Assembly: GCA_018883305.1 (NCBI GenBank)
Contig: VEQI01000239.1
Span: forward strand, 1-5,461
Direction: 5' to 3'
Source: Limnohabitans sp.
GTDB taxonomy: Bacteria; Pseudomonadota; Gammaproteobacteria; Burkholderiales; Burkholderiaceae_C
Length of the DNA stretch: 5,461 bases
In this document: piece after piece, positions 1 to 5,461 of the stretch
Layout: every line of letters begins with the position of its first letter
Position numbering within the stretch: position 1 is the first letter of the stretch
Position numbers and translations under genes: made by a program
Notes under the pieces: generated by a model
What the model was told of the DNA's origin: nothing
The model's input: the letters and a program-made list of their open reading frames with translations, nothing else
Databases searched by the model: none

Positions 1-1476
1 GCCCTCGAACGCATGAACAACAACGGCCCCTGGACGGTGCCTGAAGGCATGCGTAAAACCAATGCCCAATTCATCCTCAGCGGTGGCGGACCCAGGAAGG
101 GCTGGTCGACCAGCCTGTCTGCCTACACAGCTCATTGGCACGCTACGGACCAGATCCCGCAACGCCTGCTGGAGACGGACAGGGGGCAGGTGGGGGCGTT
201 GGGACTTTTTGATTCAATGGATCCGACCGATGGCGCAACGACGCGTCGTGTCAGTCTTTCCGGGCATTGGCATCGAGCGACCGATCATGCCTTGACGCGG
301 GTGGAGTGGTATGCCATTCAATACGACCTGCAGCTGTATTCCAATTTCACTTACAGCCTGAACCGACGCAGTGATCAATTTGCCCAGACGGACAACCGGA
401 CCGTTCTGGGGGGCAAGGCCACACAAGCTTGGTTCATCGAAATGCGTGATGGACGCAGCATGCAAAACACACTGGGTGTGCAGTGGCGCCAGGACCGCAT
501 GATGGTGGGCTTGCAAGATACAGTGTGGCGCCAAGTCCAGTCGGTGGTTCGGCAAGATGATGTTCAGCAGACACTGACCGGCGTTTATGGTGAAAGCGAC
601 ATGGGCTGGGTCGAGGGTCTCAGGACGGTGGCAGGCTTACGTGCAGACCAGTTCAGTGCGCGCGTGAATAGCCAGGTGCAAGCACAAAATTCGGGTTCGT
701 CCAGTGCGGCGCAGCTTTCTCCCAAGTTGTCTGTCATTCTGGGGCCCTGGATGAAGACCGAGTGGTTTGTGAATGCAGGTCGGGGTTTCCACAGCAATGA
801 CGCCCGAGGAACCACGGCCCGCGTGGATCCTCGAACGGGCTTGCCGGTGCAGGCCGTCCCGGGTCTGGTCAGTGCCAGAGGCCAAGAGCTGGGGGTGAAG
901 TCTCAATGGATTCCACAATGGCAAAGCACGCTCAGCCTATGGCGTCTGGACTTCGACTCCGAACTGGTTTACGTGGGGGACACTGGCAACACGGTGGCTG
1001 GTCGGGCCAGTCGTCGCACCGGCTTGGAATGGAGCAACCACTGGACACCGGGCAAGCATGTGGTCATGGATGCCAACCTGGCCTGGACACGGCCTCGATA
1101 TACCGACATAGCCCCTTCAGGGGATGCGATTGCCAATGCCATGCAACGGGTGGCCAACTGGACCCTGGCACTGAAAAATGTGGGGCAGTGGTCAGGGGCG
1201 CTGGGGATTCGTTCGCTGGGTTCAGCGCCGCTCAACACCAATGACACGGTTCGTTCAGCGTCCAGCACCACGGCGAATCTGCGGGTGCAGCAACAGTGGG
1301 CAGATGACCTGACATGGGCGCTGGATGTCTTGAACCTGACGGATCGCAAGAACAATGACATCAGTTACTACTACACCTCCCGAGTGGGTTCGGAGCCGCC
1401 GGCAGGTGTGAGTGATCTGCACATACATCCCGCAGAACCACGGACCTTCCGATTCACGGTCAGCAAACGCTTATGA
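1..1476 (+). CDS. TonB-dependent outer-membrane receptor, C-terminal beta-barrel (5' partial)
   Basis: The frame is open from base 1 to the TGA at 1474-1476, giving 491 residues. The N-terminal signal peptide, TonB box and plug domain lie outside the window, so the ATG at 13 is internal. The visible part is a beta-barrel rich in alternating aromatic residues. Recognisable family stretches are GPWTVPEGMRK (about residues 9-19), the strand around LYSNFTYSL, GRGFHSNDARG (260-270), a C-terminal LDVLNLTDRKNNDISYYYTS segment and a closing HPAEPRTFRF block (474-491). Such receptors use TonB/ExbB/ExbD energy to import metal chelates, vitamins or other scarce ligands across the outer membrane. The substrate cannot be read from the barrel. 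The next gene, an MFS transporter, overlaps its stop by 4 bases, so they are probably co-transcribed, and a urease operon faces them; nickel is therefore one candidate substrate (inference). The last residue is Leu, whereas most outer-membrane barrels end in an aromatic residue. Family assignment is firm, substrate unknown. Confidence 0.92.
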   Translation, partial: ALERMNNNGPWTVPEGMRKTNAQFILSGGGPRKGWSTSLSAYTAHWHATDQIPQRLLETDRGQVGALGLFDSMDPTDGATTRRVSLSGHWHRATDHALTRVEWYAIQYDLQLYSNFTYSLNRRSDQFAQTDNRTVLGGKATQAWFIEMRDGRSMQNTLGVQWRQDRMMVGLQDTVWRQVQSVVRQDDVQQTLTGVYGESDMGWVEGLRTVAGLRADQFSARVNSQVQAQNSGSSSAAQLSPKLSVILGPWMKTEWFVNAGRGFHSNDARGTTARVDPRTGLPVQAVPGLVSARGQELGVKSQWIPQWQSTLSLWRLDFDSELVYVGDTGNTVAGRASRRTGLEWSNHWTPGKHVVMDANLAWTRPRYTDIAPSGDAIANAMQRVANWTLALKNVGQWSGALGIRSLGSAPLNTNDTVRSASSTTANLRVQQQWADDLTWALDVLNLTDRKNNDISYYYTSRVGSEPPAGVSDLHIHPAEPRTFRFTVSKRL

Positions 1477-2708
1477 CAGCACACACCACCTTTGAGGCGT
1501 TACGCCTGCCGCAGTACCGGCGAATGATTCTGGGCTTTTTGCTCACCATGATGGCGGACAACGTGGAGCATGTGGTCAGCTACTGGGTGATGTTCCAGAA
1601 GTTTGATTCGCCTGTGCTGGGCGGCTTTGCCGTGGTGTCGCACTGGGTACCGTTCCTGGTGTTTTCATTGCCTGCGGGTGCCCTGGCCGATCGGTACGAC
1701 CCCCGGCGGTTGATACAGGTGGGTATGGTCATGTTCATGGCGTGTTCCGCCGGTTGGGCCTATTTGTTCATGACCGATACCCTGGAAGTTTGGTCGGCCA
1801 TGACCCTGCTGGTGATCCATGGTCTGTCGGGCGTGTTCTGGAACGTGGCGACCCAGATCATTCTGTATGACCTGGTGGACAAAGCGGTATTGCCCAGTGC
1901 CGTGAGAACCCTAGCCACGGCACGCTATGTCGGGCTGATCGTGGGGCCAGGTGTGGGCGCAGGCCTGATGTTGTGGCTGGGACCCGAATACAGCTTGCTG
2001 TTCAACTGCCTGTTTTACTTGCCCAATCTGATTTGGCTGATCCATGCGCCGTGTGGTCCCCAGTTTCGACCGCCGCACATGTCGCCTCCTGCCAGGCCCT
2101 TCAGAGGCTTGCATGATCTGTTCCACACCATGGCCGAGGTGAGGAAGAACAAAGAGGTTTTGTTGCTGCTGTTGCTGGCCGGTGGGGCGTCCTGGTTTGT
2201 TTCAAACAGCTACCAGGCACAAATGCCTTCTTACGCCCATGACTTGGGGCATGGCGACCCTGGCATGACCTACAGCCTGCTGCTGGCGGCAGATGCCCTG
2301 GGCGCCTTGTGTGCTGGCTTGTTGTGGGAATACCTGGGACAGCGCAGTCAACCCACCTCACGCAAGGCCATGACCTTTGCGCTCATCTGGGCCGCTTCTC
2401 TGGCCCTGTTTGCGCTGTCCAGCAGTTATGTGCTGTCGCTGGGAGTTTTGTTTGTGGCCGGTTTTGCCGAACTCACCTTCAACGCCACCGCGCAGACCAT
2501 TGTGCAATTGAAAGCCCCGCTGGAGATCCGTGGTCGCGTCATCGGCTTGTTCAACATGGCTGCGCTGGGTTTGCGTTTTGGCTCAGGGATCACGGTGGGC
2601 CTGCTGGGCGGTGCCATCGGCAACCATTGGTCGCTGTTTGTCGCCTGTGCCGGATTCGCTGTGTTTCTGGCTGTGCTGCAAGTGAGGTTGGGGCGGCGGG
2701 CTGCGTGA
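1473..2708 (+). CDS. MFS transporter, EntS-like (MFS_3 type)
   Basis: A complete 411-residue inner-membrane protein of the major facilitator superfamily, of the usual length for 12 transmembrane helices. The N-terminus FEALRLPQYRRM leads into the first helix. The signature loop between helices 2 and 3 is GALADRYDPRRL (residues 69-80). A hydrophilic, proline-rich central loop (about 191-228) separates the two six-helix halves, and the second half starts with a run of leucines near residue 230. The overall look is that of the EntS-like group, which includes siderophore exporters, but the substrate is not visible. The ATG lies inside ATGA shared with the receptor stop, with no clear Shine-Dalgarno sequence, so translation is probably coupled to the receptor. 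The pair could export a chelator and re-import its metal complex, or the MFS protein could carry the ligand across the inner membrane after the receptor brings it into the periplasm. No chelator biosynthesis gene is in view. Confidence 0.88.
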   Translation: MTAHTTFEALRLPQYRRMILGFLLTMMADNVEHVVSYWVMFQKFDSPVLGGFAVVSHWVPFLVFSLPAGALADRYDPRRLIQVGMVMFMACSAGWAYLFMTDTLEVWSAMTLLVIHGLSGVFWNVATQIILYDLVDKAVLPSAVRTLATARYVGLIVGPGVGAGLMLWLGPEYSLLFNCLFYLPNLIWLIHAPCGPQFRPPHMSPPARPFRGLHDLFHTMAEVRKNKEVLLLLLLAGGASWFVSNSYQAQMPSYAHDLGHGDPGMTYSLLLAADALGALCAGLLWEYLGQRSQPTSRKAMTFALIWAASLALFALSSSYVLSLGVLFVAGFAELTFNATAQTIVQLKAPLEIRGRVIGLFNMAALGLRFGSGITVGLLGGAIGNHWSLFVACAGFAVFLAVLQVRLGRRAA

Positions 2709-2753
2709 TTTTGGCAGCAAGTGTCTCGGGTTGGCGCGGGGCTACAACACCGA

Positions 2754-3416
2754 TCAAACCGTGGCTGTAGTCAGCAGTCCGCGCTTTTCAATGAACGCCA
2801 CCACGGTGGCCAAGCCTTCCAGGGTTTTCAAGTTCGTCATGACCCAGGGGCGTGACTGCGCATCGGGGCGCATGCGCTGCGTGTCTTGGCGCATGATCTC
2901 CAGATTGGCGCCGACGTGCGGTGCCAGATCGGTCTTGTTGATCACGAACAAATCGCTTTTGGTAATGCCTGGTCCACCCTTTCGTGGAATTTTTTCTCCG
3001 GCAGCCACGTCAATGACGTAGATGGTGAGGTCGGATAGTTCAGGGCTGAATGTGGCAGCCAGGTTGTCACCGCCACTTTCAATGAAGACGATATCAGCCT
3101 CGGGAAACTGATCAAGCATGCGATCAATCGCCTCCAGGTTGATGGAGGCATCCTCTCGAATGGCTGTGTGTGGACATCCGCCTGTTTCCACGCCCATGAT
3201 GCGCTCGGGCGGCAAGGCGCCGCTGACGGTGAGCAGTCGCTGGTCCTCTTTGGTGTAGATGTCGTTGGTGATGGCAATGAGGTCCCAGCGCTCGCGCATG
3301 TGCTTGCACAGCATCTCCAGCAGCGTGGTCTTGCCGGAGCCTACCGGTCCGCCAATGCCCACGCGCAGAGGCGGCAGTTTCTTGGTGCGACGGGGGATGT
3401 GGTGAAGGGCTGTCAT
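2754..3416 (-). CDS. ureG: Urease accessory GTPase UreG
   Basis: A complete 220-residue SIMIBI-class GTPase that drives nickel delivery to apo-urease with UreF and UreD, and accepts nickel from UreE. Visible motifs are the P-loop GGPVGSGKTT (22-31), the nickel-binding CPH motif (Cys81-Pro-His83) within ETGGCPHTAIRED, the ESGGDNL segment (113-119), the AAGEKIPRKGGPGI block (about 138-151) and the guanine-specificity motif NKTD (160-163). All key residues are intact and the length is close to the family's. The first 16 residues, MTALHHIPRRTKKLPP, form a short extension before the P-loop strand. The ATG shares ATGA with the ureF stop; there is no obvious Shine-Dalgarno sequence, so re-initiation after UreF is likely. 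This is the last gene of the urease operon in this window. It is followed after 45 bases by the oppositely oriented MFS gene. Confidence 0.98.
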   Translation of the reverse strand: MTALHHIPRRTKKLPPLRVGIGGPVGSGKTTLLEMLCKHMRERWDLIAITNDIYTKEDQRLLTVSGALPPERIMGVETGGCPHTAIREDASINLEAIDRMLDQFPEADIVFIESGGDNLAATFSPELSDLTIYVIDVAAGEKIPRKGGPGITKSDLFVINKTDLAPHVGANLEIMRQDTQRMRPDAQSRPWVMTNLKTLEGLATVVAFIEKRGLLTTATV

Positions 3417-4111
3417 GAGCGGAACAATCGTGAGTATTGTGTTTCGTGTCTGGCCGAGAGAATAGCCAGCATGGGGTTGAATGCTTGACGTGTGTCATCG
3501 GTGCAGGCCATTGCCATCGCCACCGCTTCAGGAATGTGCTTGGCCAACGCGGCCAGCATTCGCTGGCCGCTGTTTTGCCCCAGTGGAACGGCCTTCAGGG
3601 CAGCCTGTGTCATGTTTTCAGCCCAGCCAAAGGCATAGGCTTGGAGCGCTTGTGGCACGGGGGCATTCGTGCAGGAGAGCGCCAGTGCAAACGTGACGGG
3701 GTAAGTGATGGGCAGTTGAGCCAACACCTGCAACGCGGAGTCGCTGGCCCAATGCAGGTTGCGTAGCCAGTCTTGGAGAGAGCGTCCCATTTGCTGCGTC
3801 TGCAAACGCATTTCTGCGCTTTCCCGCGTGGACAGCACCCAGGTTCCCAGTTGATGCAGGCGCGGATGATCCAAGGTATGCCAGGCAGGAATCGCCTGGG
3901 CCATCACCGCCATGTCACTGCGCGCCTGGGTCAGCAAGAGCTGGTCGATCAACCATTGGGTGCAGCTGCGCTCATCCACGACCAGCCGATGATCAATCGC
4001 GGATTCCAGGCCCTCAGAATAGGAAAATCCGCCCACGGGCAAGGCTGGCGATGCCAGCCAAAGCAGTGGCAGCAATCCGTCGGGATGGCCCATGACTGGT
4101 TCAGTGTCCAT
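3413..4111 (-). CDS. ureF: Urease accessory protein UreF
   Basis: UreF is a helical protein that bridges UreD and UreG in the urease maturation complex and helps control UreG GTP use during nickel loading. From the chosen ATG it has 232 residues, a normal length. It shows the hallmark N-terminal LASPALPVGGFSYSEGLE (19-36), a middle STRESAEMRLQ stretch, a conserved KAVPLGQNSGQRML segment and the C-terminal HETQYSRLFRS tail, which in the family contributes to partner contacts. The frame stays open upstream to an ATG at 4234, but residues before 4111 would be read from the out-of-frame ureE His-tail codons and do not resemble UreF. Starts at 4111 (11-base overlap with ureE) and 4093 (7 bases after the ureE stop, 226 residues) are both plausible. 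Neither has a good Shine-Dalgarno sequence, so coupling to ureE is likely. The gene's identity is certain; its exact start is not. Confidence 0.95.
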   Translation of the reverse strand: MDTEPVMGHPDGLLPLLWLASPALPVGGFSYSEGLESAIDHRLVVDERSCTQWLIDQLLLTQARSDMAVMAQAIPAWHTLDHPRLHQLGTWVLSTRESAEMRLQTQQMGRSLQDWLRNLHWASDSALQVLAQLPITYPVTFALALSCTNAPVPQALQAYAFGWAENMTQAALKAVPLGQNSGQRMLAALAKHIPEAVAMAMACTDDTRQAFNPMLAILSARHETQYSRLFRS

Positions 4112-4634
4112 GTGAATGATCATGTGCATGGGCGTGTGCATGGGCGTGTGCATGGCCATGCGTATGCCCCAACATGGCATTGTCACCATAAGCCCCCCCT
4201 TCGGGCTCAAAGGGGGCCTGGATCTCCTCCACAATCATGTGCATGGACCGCAGCATGTCGGCCAGCACGTGATCAGGCTCAAGCTTCAAGTGGTCGGTTT
4301 GCAGTTCGATGGGGACATGACGATTACCCAGGTGATAGGCCGCTCGCATCAAGTCGAATGGCGTTCCGTGCTCTGGACAATGGGTCACGCGCATCACTGC
4401 TTGTGGTGCCGCTTGCACACGAATCAACGAGCCGTCCTCGGCCACCAACACATCGCCTCCACGCACCACCGTGCCACGGGGTAAAAAGACCCCCAACGCA
4501 CGTGACTGGCTGTCCAAGGCATCGAAACGGCTTTTCTGCCGGGTATCCCAGTCCAGGGTCACGACAGCGGCTCGGTTGAGCAGAACCCGAGCCAGTCCTT
4601 GGCCTTGAGGCATGCGTTTGGAACAGATCAGCAT
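4101..4634 (-). CDS. ureE: Urease accessory nickel metallochaperone UreE with His-rich tail
   Basis: A complete 177-residue UreE, the cytoplasmic nickel carrier that passes Ni(II) to UreG and the maturation complex. The N-terminal peptide-binding-like domain spans about residues 1-75. The metal-binding domain contains AYHLGNRHVPIEL, whose His106 matches the conserved nickel-binding histidine of the family dimer interface, followed by the QAPFEPEGGAYG linker (139-150). The C-terminus (157-177) has His at every second position, 11 in all, and should bind several nickel ions, which points to nickel storage as well as delivery. The start MLICSKR fits the usual family opening, and its ATG overlaps the ureC TGA as TGATG (one shared base), which supports this start over an internal Met at residue 8. 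The tail codons contain a 12-base tandem repeat, and the end of the gene overlaps the likely ureF start. Confidence 0.97.
   Translation of the reverse strand: MLICSKRMPQGQGLARVLLNRAAVVTLDWDTRQKSRFDALDSQSRALGVFLPRGTVVRGGDVLVAEDGSLIRVQAAPQAVMRVTHCPEHGTPFDLMRAAYHLGNRHVPIELQTDHLKLEPDHVLADMLRSMHMIVEEIQAPFEPEGGAYGDNAMLGHTHGHAHAHAHAHAHDHSHGH
4124..4159 (-). repeat. 12-base tandem repeat (3 copies) encoding the UreE His-Ala tail
   Basis: On the + strand the unit gtgcatgggcgt occurs exactly at 4124-4135 and 4136-4147, followed by a copy with two changes (gtgcatggccat) at 4148-4159. Read on the - strand in the ureE frame, each copy gives four residues of alternating His and Ala, so one unit gained or lost adds or removes two histidines without a frameshift. 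The ureF frame just upstream of its likely start runs through the same bases. Confidence 0.85.
4191..4218. repeat. Imperfect inverted repeat inside ureE
   Basis: The arms ccccctt (4195-4201) and aaggggg (4210-4216) can pair around an 8-base loop. An alternative stem agccc/gggct uses 4191-4195 and 4203-4207. It lies in ureE codons for the APFEPEGGAY linker, just before the His tail. That peptide resembles the linker of other UreE proteins, so the palindrome may only be a by-product of coding. There is no T-run after it on either strand, so it is unlikely to be an intrinsic terminator. Confidence 0.35.
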
Positions 4635-5461
4635 CAGAACAGAAAGTAACGTTGGGTCATGGGAAGTTGGGCGGCAGGTTCGCAGGTCAGCAACTGGCCG
4701 TCGGCGCGCACCACATAAGTTTGTGCATCCACTTCCATGTGGGGCGCGTAATGATTGTGGATCATGTCGCGCTTGCCCACTGAGCGGATATTTTTGACAG
4801 TGGCCGTGCGTTTGAGCAGACGGTATCGATCAGCCACGCCGGCTTGCATCCCGGCTTGGGACAGAAACGTCAGTGAGCATTGCGCCAGCGCAGTGCCAAA
4901 GCTGCCAAACATGGGCCGATAGTGAACCGGCTGAGGCGTGGGGATGGACGCGTTGGGGTCCCCCATCGCAGCCAGCGCGATCATGCCGCCTTTGAGAATG
5001 CAGGAGGGTTTGACACCAAAGAACGATGGCCGCCAGATCACCAGGTCAGCCCATTTGCCCACCTCCACGCTGCCCACCTCATGGCTGATGCCGTGCGCGA
5101 TGGCGGGGTTGATGGTGTATTTGGCAAGATAGCGCTTGACGCGGGCGTTGTCATGACGATCGGTGTCACCGGGCAAGGGACCTCGTTGCAGCTTCATTTT
5201 GTGGGCGGTCTGCCAGGTGCGCAGAATAACTTCACCCACCCGACCCATGGCCTGGCTGTCACTGCTCATCATGCTGATGGCGCCCAGGTCATGCAGAATG
5301 TCTTCGGCGGCAATGGTTTCGCGGCGGATACGGCTTTCCGCAAAAGCCAGATCCTCCGCAATGGCGGGGTCCAAATGGTGACAAACCATCAGCATGTCCA
5401 CATGCTCATCCAGCGTATTGATGGTGTAGGGGCGTGTGGGGTTGGTGGATGAAGGCAATAC
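4634..5461 (-). CDS. ureC: Urease alpha subunit UreC, C-terminal part (5' partial)
   Basis: The frame runs from the right edge to the TGA at 4636-4634, 275 residues, about the last half of the catalytic subunit of urease (urea amidohydrolase). The first residues, VLPSSTNPTRPYT, lie in the middle of the family sequence, so the true start is outside the window. Visible active-site residues, by alignment from memory to the Klebsiella enzyme, are the mobile-flap Cys319 and His320 in MVCHHLDP (window residues 27 and 28), Arg336 in ESRIRRET (44) and the nickel ligand Asp360 in SSDSQAMGR (68). The nickel-ligand histidines and carbamylated lysine lie upstream, outside the window. The protein ends in the family-typical QRYFLF. 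No frameshift or missing key residue is seen, so an active enzyme is expected. ureE follows with a one-base overlap. Confidence 0.98.
   Translation of the reverse strand, partial: VLPSSTNPTRPYTINTLDEHVDMLMVCHHLDPAIAEDLAFAESRIRRETIAAEDILHDLGAISMMSSDSQAMGRVGEVILRTWQTAHKMKLQRGPLPGDTDRHDNARVKRYLAKYTINPAIAHGISHEVGSVEVGKWADLVIWRPSFFGVKPSCILKGGMIALAAMGDPNASIPTPQPVHYRPMFGSFGTALAQCSLTFLSQAGMQAGVADRYRLLKRTATVKNIRSVGKRDMIHNHYAPHMEVDAQTYVVRADGQLLTCEPAAQLPMTQRYFLF

Noticed and set aside
13..15. ATG at 13 as the receptor's true start
   Set aside because: The frame is open to base 1, there is no signal peptide or plug domain after this ATG, and the sequence begins inside the barrel.
2309..2770. 153-residue + strand frame overlapping the MFS gene and the end of ureG
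   Set aside because: It is an out-of-frame shadow of the MFS gene, with a Cys/Arg/His-rich composition and no family resemblance.
4191..4218. C-run/G-run hairpin as a transcription terminator or mobile repeat inside ureE
   Set aside because: No T-run follows, it is within a gene, no second copy is present in the window, and the peptide it encodes fits the usual UreE linker.
4112..4234. N-terminal extension of UreF from the ATG at 4234
   Set aside because: These residues come from the second frame of the ureE tail and do not resemble UreF N-termini; the family motif begins about 18 residues after the ATG at 4111.
3773..4579. 268-residue open frame on the + strand opposite ureF and ureE
   Set aside because: It runs antisense across two certain genes, and its low-complexity His/Arg/Pro composition reflects the reverse complement of those genes.
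4880..5452. 190-residue open frame on the + strand opposite ureC
   Set aside because: It is antisense to the well-conserved ureC coding sequence, has no recognisable domain and is explained by GC-biased third positions.

Overview
The window is a stretch of bacterial chromosome, most likely from a betaproteobacterium of the order Burkholderiales (a Comamonadaceae-like organism). The grounds are the ureC-ureE-ureF-ureG order, the protein sequences, the moderately GC-rich coding sequence and the pairing with a TonB-dependent receptor. The assignment to a group rests on recognising families, not on a database search.

Layout. Two gene groups point towards each other. On the + strand from the left edge lie the C-terminal 491 residues of a TonB-dependent outer-membrane receptor (1-1476, 5' end outside the window), then a complete MFS transporter (1473-2708) whose ATG overlaps the receptor's stop codon. 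On the - strand, entering from the right edge, is the end of a urease operon: the C-terminal half of ureC (5461-4634), ureE (4634-4101), ureF (about 4111-3413) and ureG (3416-2754). The two groups meet tail to tail across a 45-base gap (2709-2753) in which I see no convincing terminator. No stretch over 300 bases lacks a gene. Both promoters must lie outside the window.

How the genes work together. UreC is the catalytic subunit of urease, which splits urea into ammonia and carbamate at a two-nickel centre. UreE, with an almost perfectly alternating His-x tail of 11 histidines, stores nickel and hands it on. UreF and UreG (a GTPase) form the maturation complex that loads nickel into UreC. Every urease junction visible here is an overlap (TGATG at ureC/ureE, about 11 bases at ureE/ureF, ATGA at ureF/ureG), so translation is probably coupled. 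The structural genes ureA and ureB and the accessory gene ureD are expected beyond the right edge.

The receptor and MFS transporter form a tightly linked pair for moving a scarce nutrient across both membranes, or for exporting a chelator and taking it back up. Their position next to a nickel enzyme makes nickel or a nickel chelate a reasonable but unproven substrate. This pair is the least characterised part of the window; the urease part is conventional apart from the repeat-built histidine tail of UreE. I found no RNA gene, mobile element or CRISPR array.
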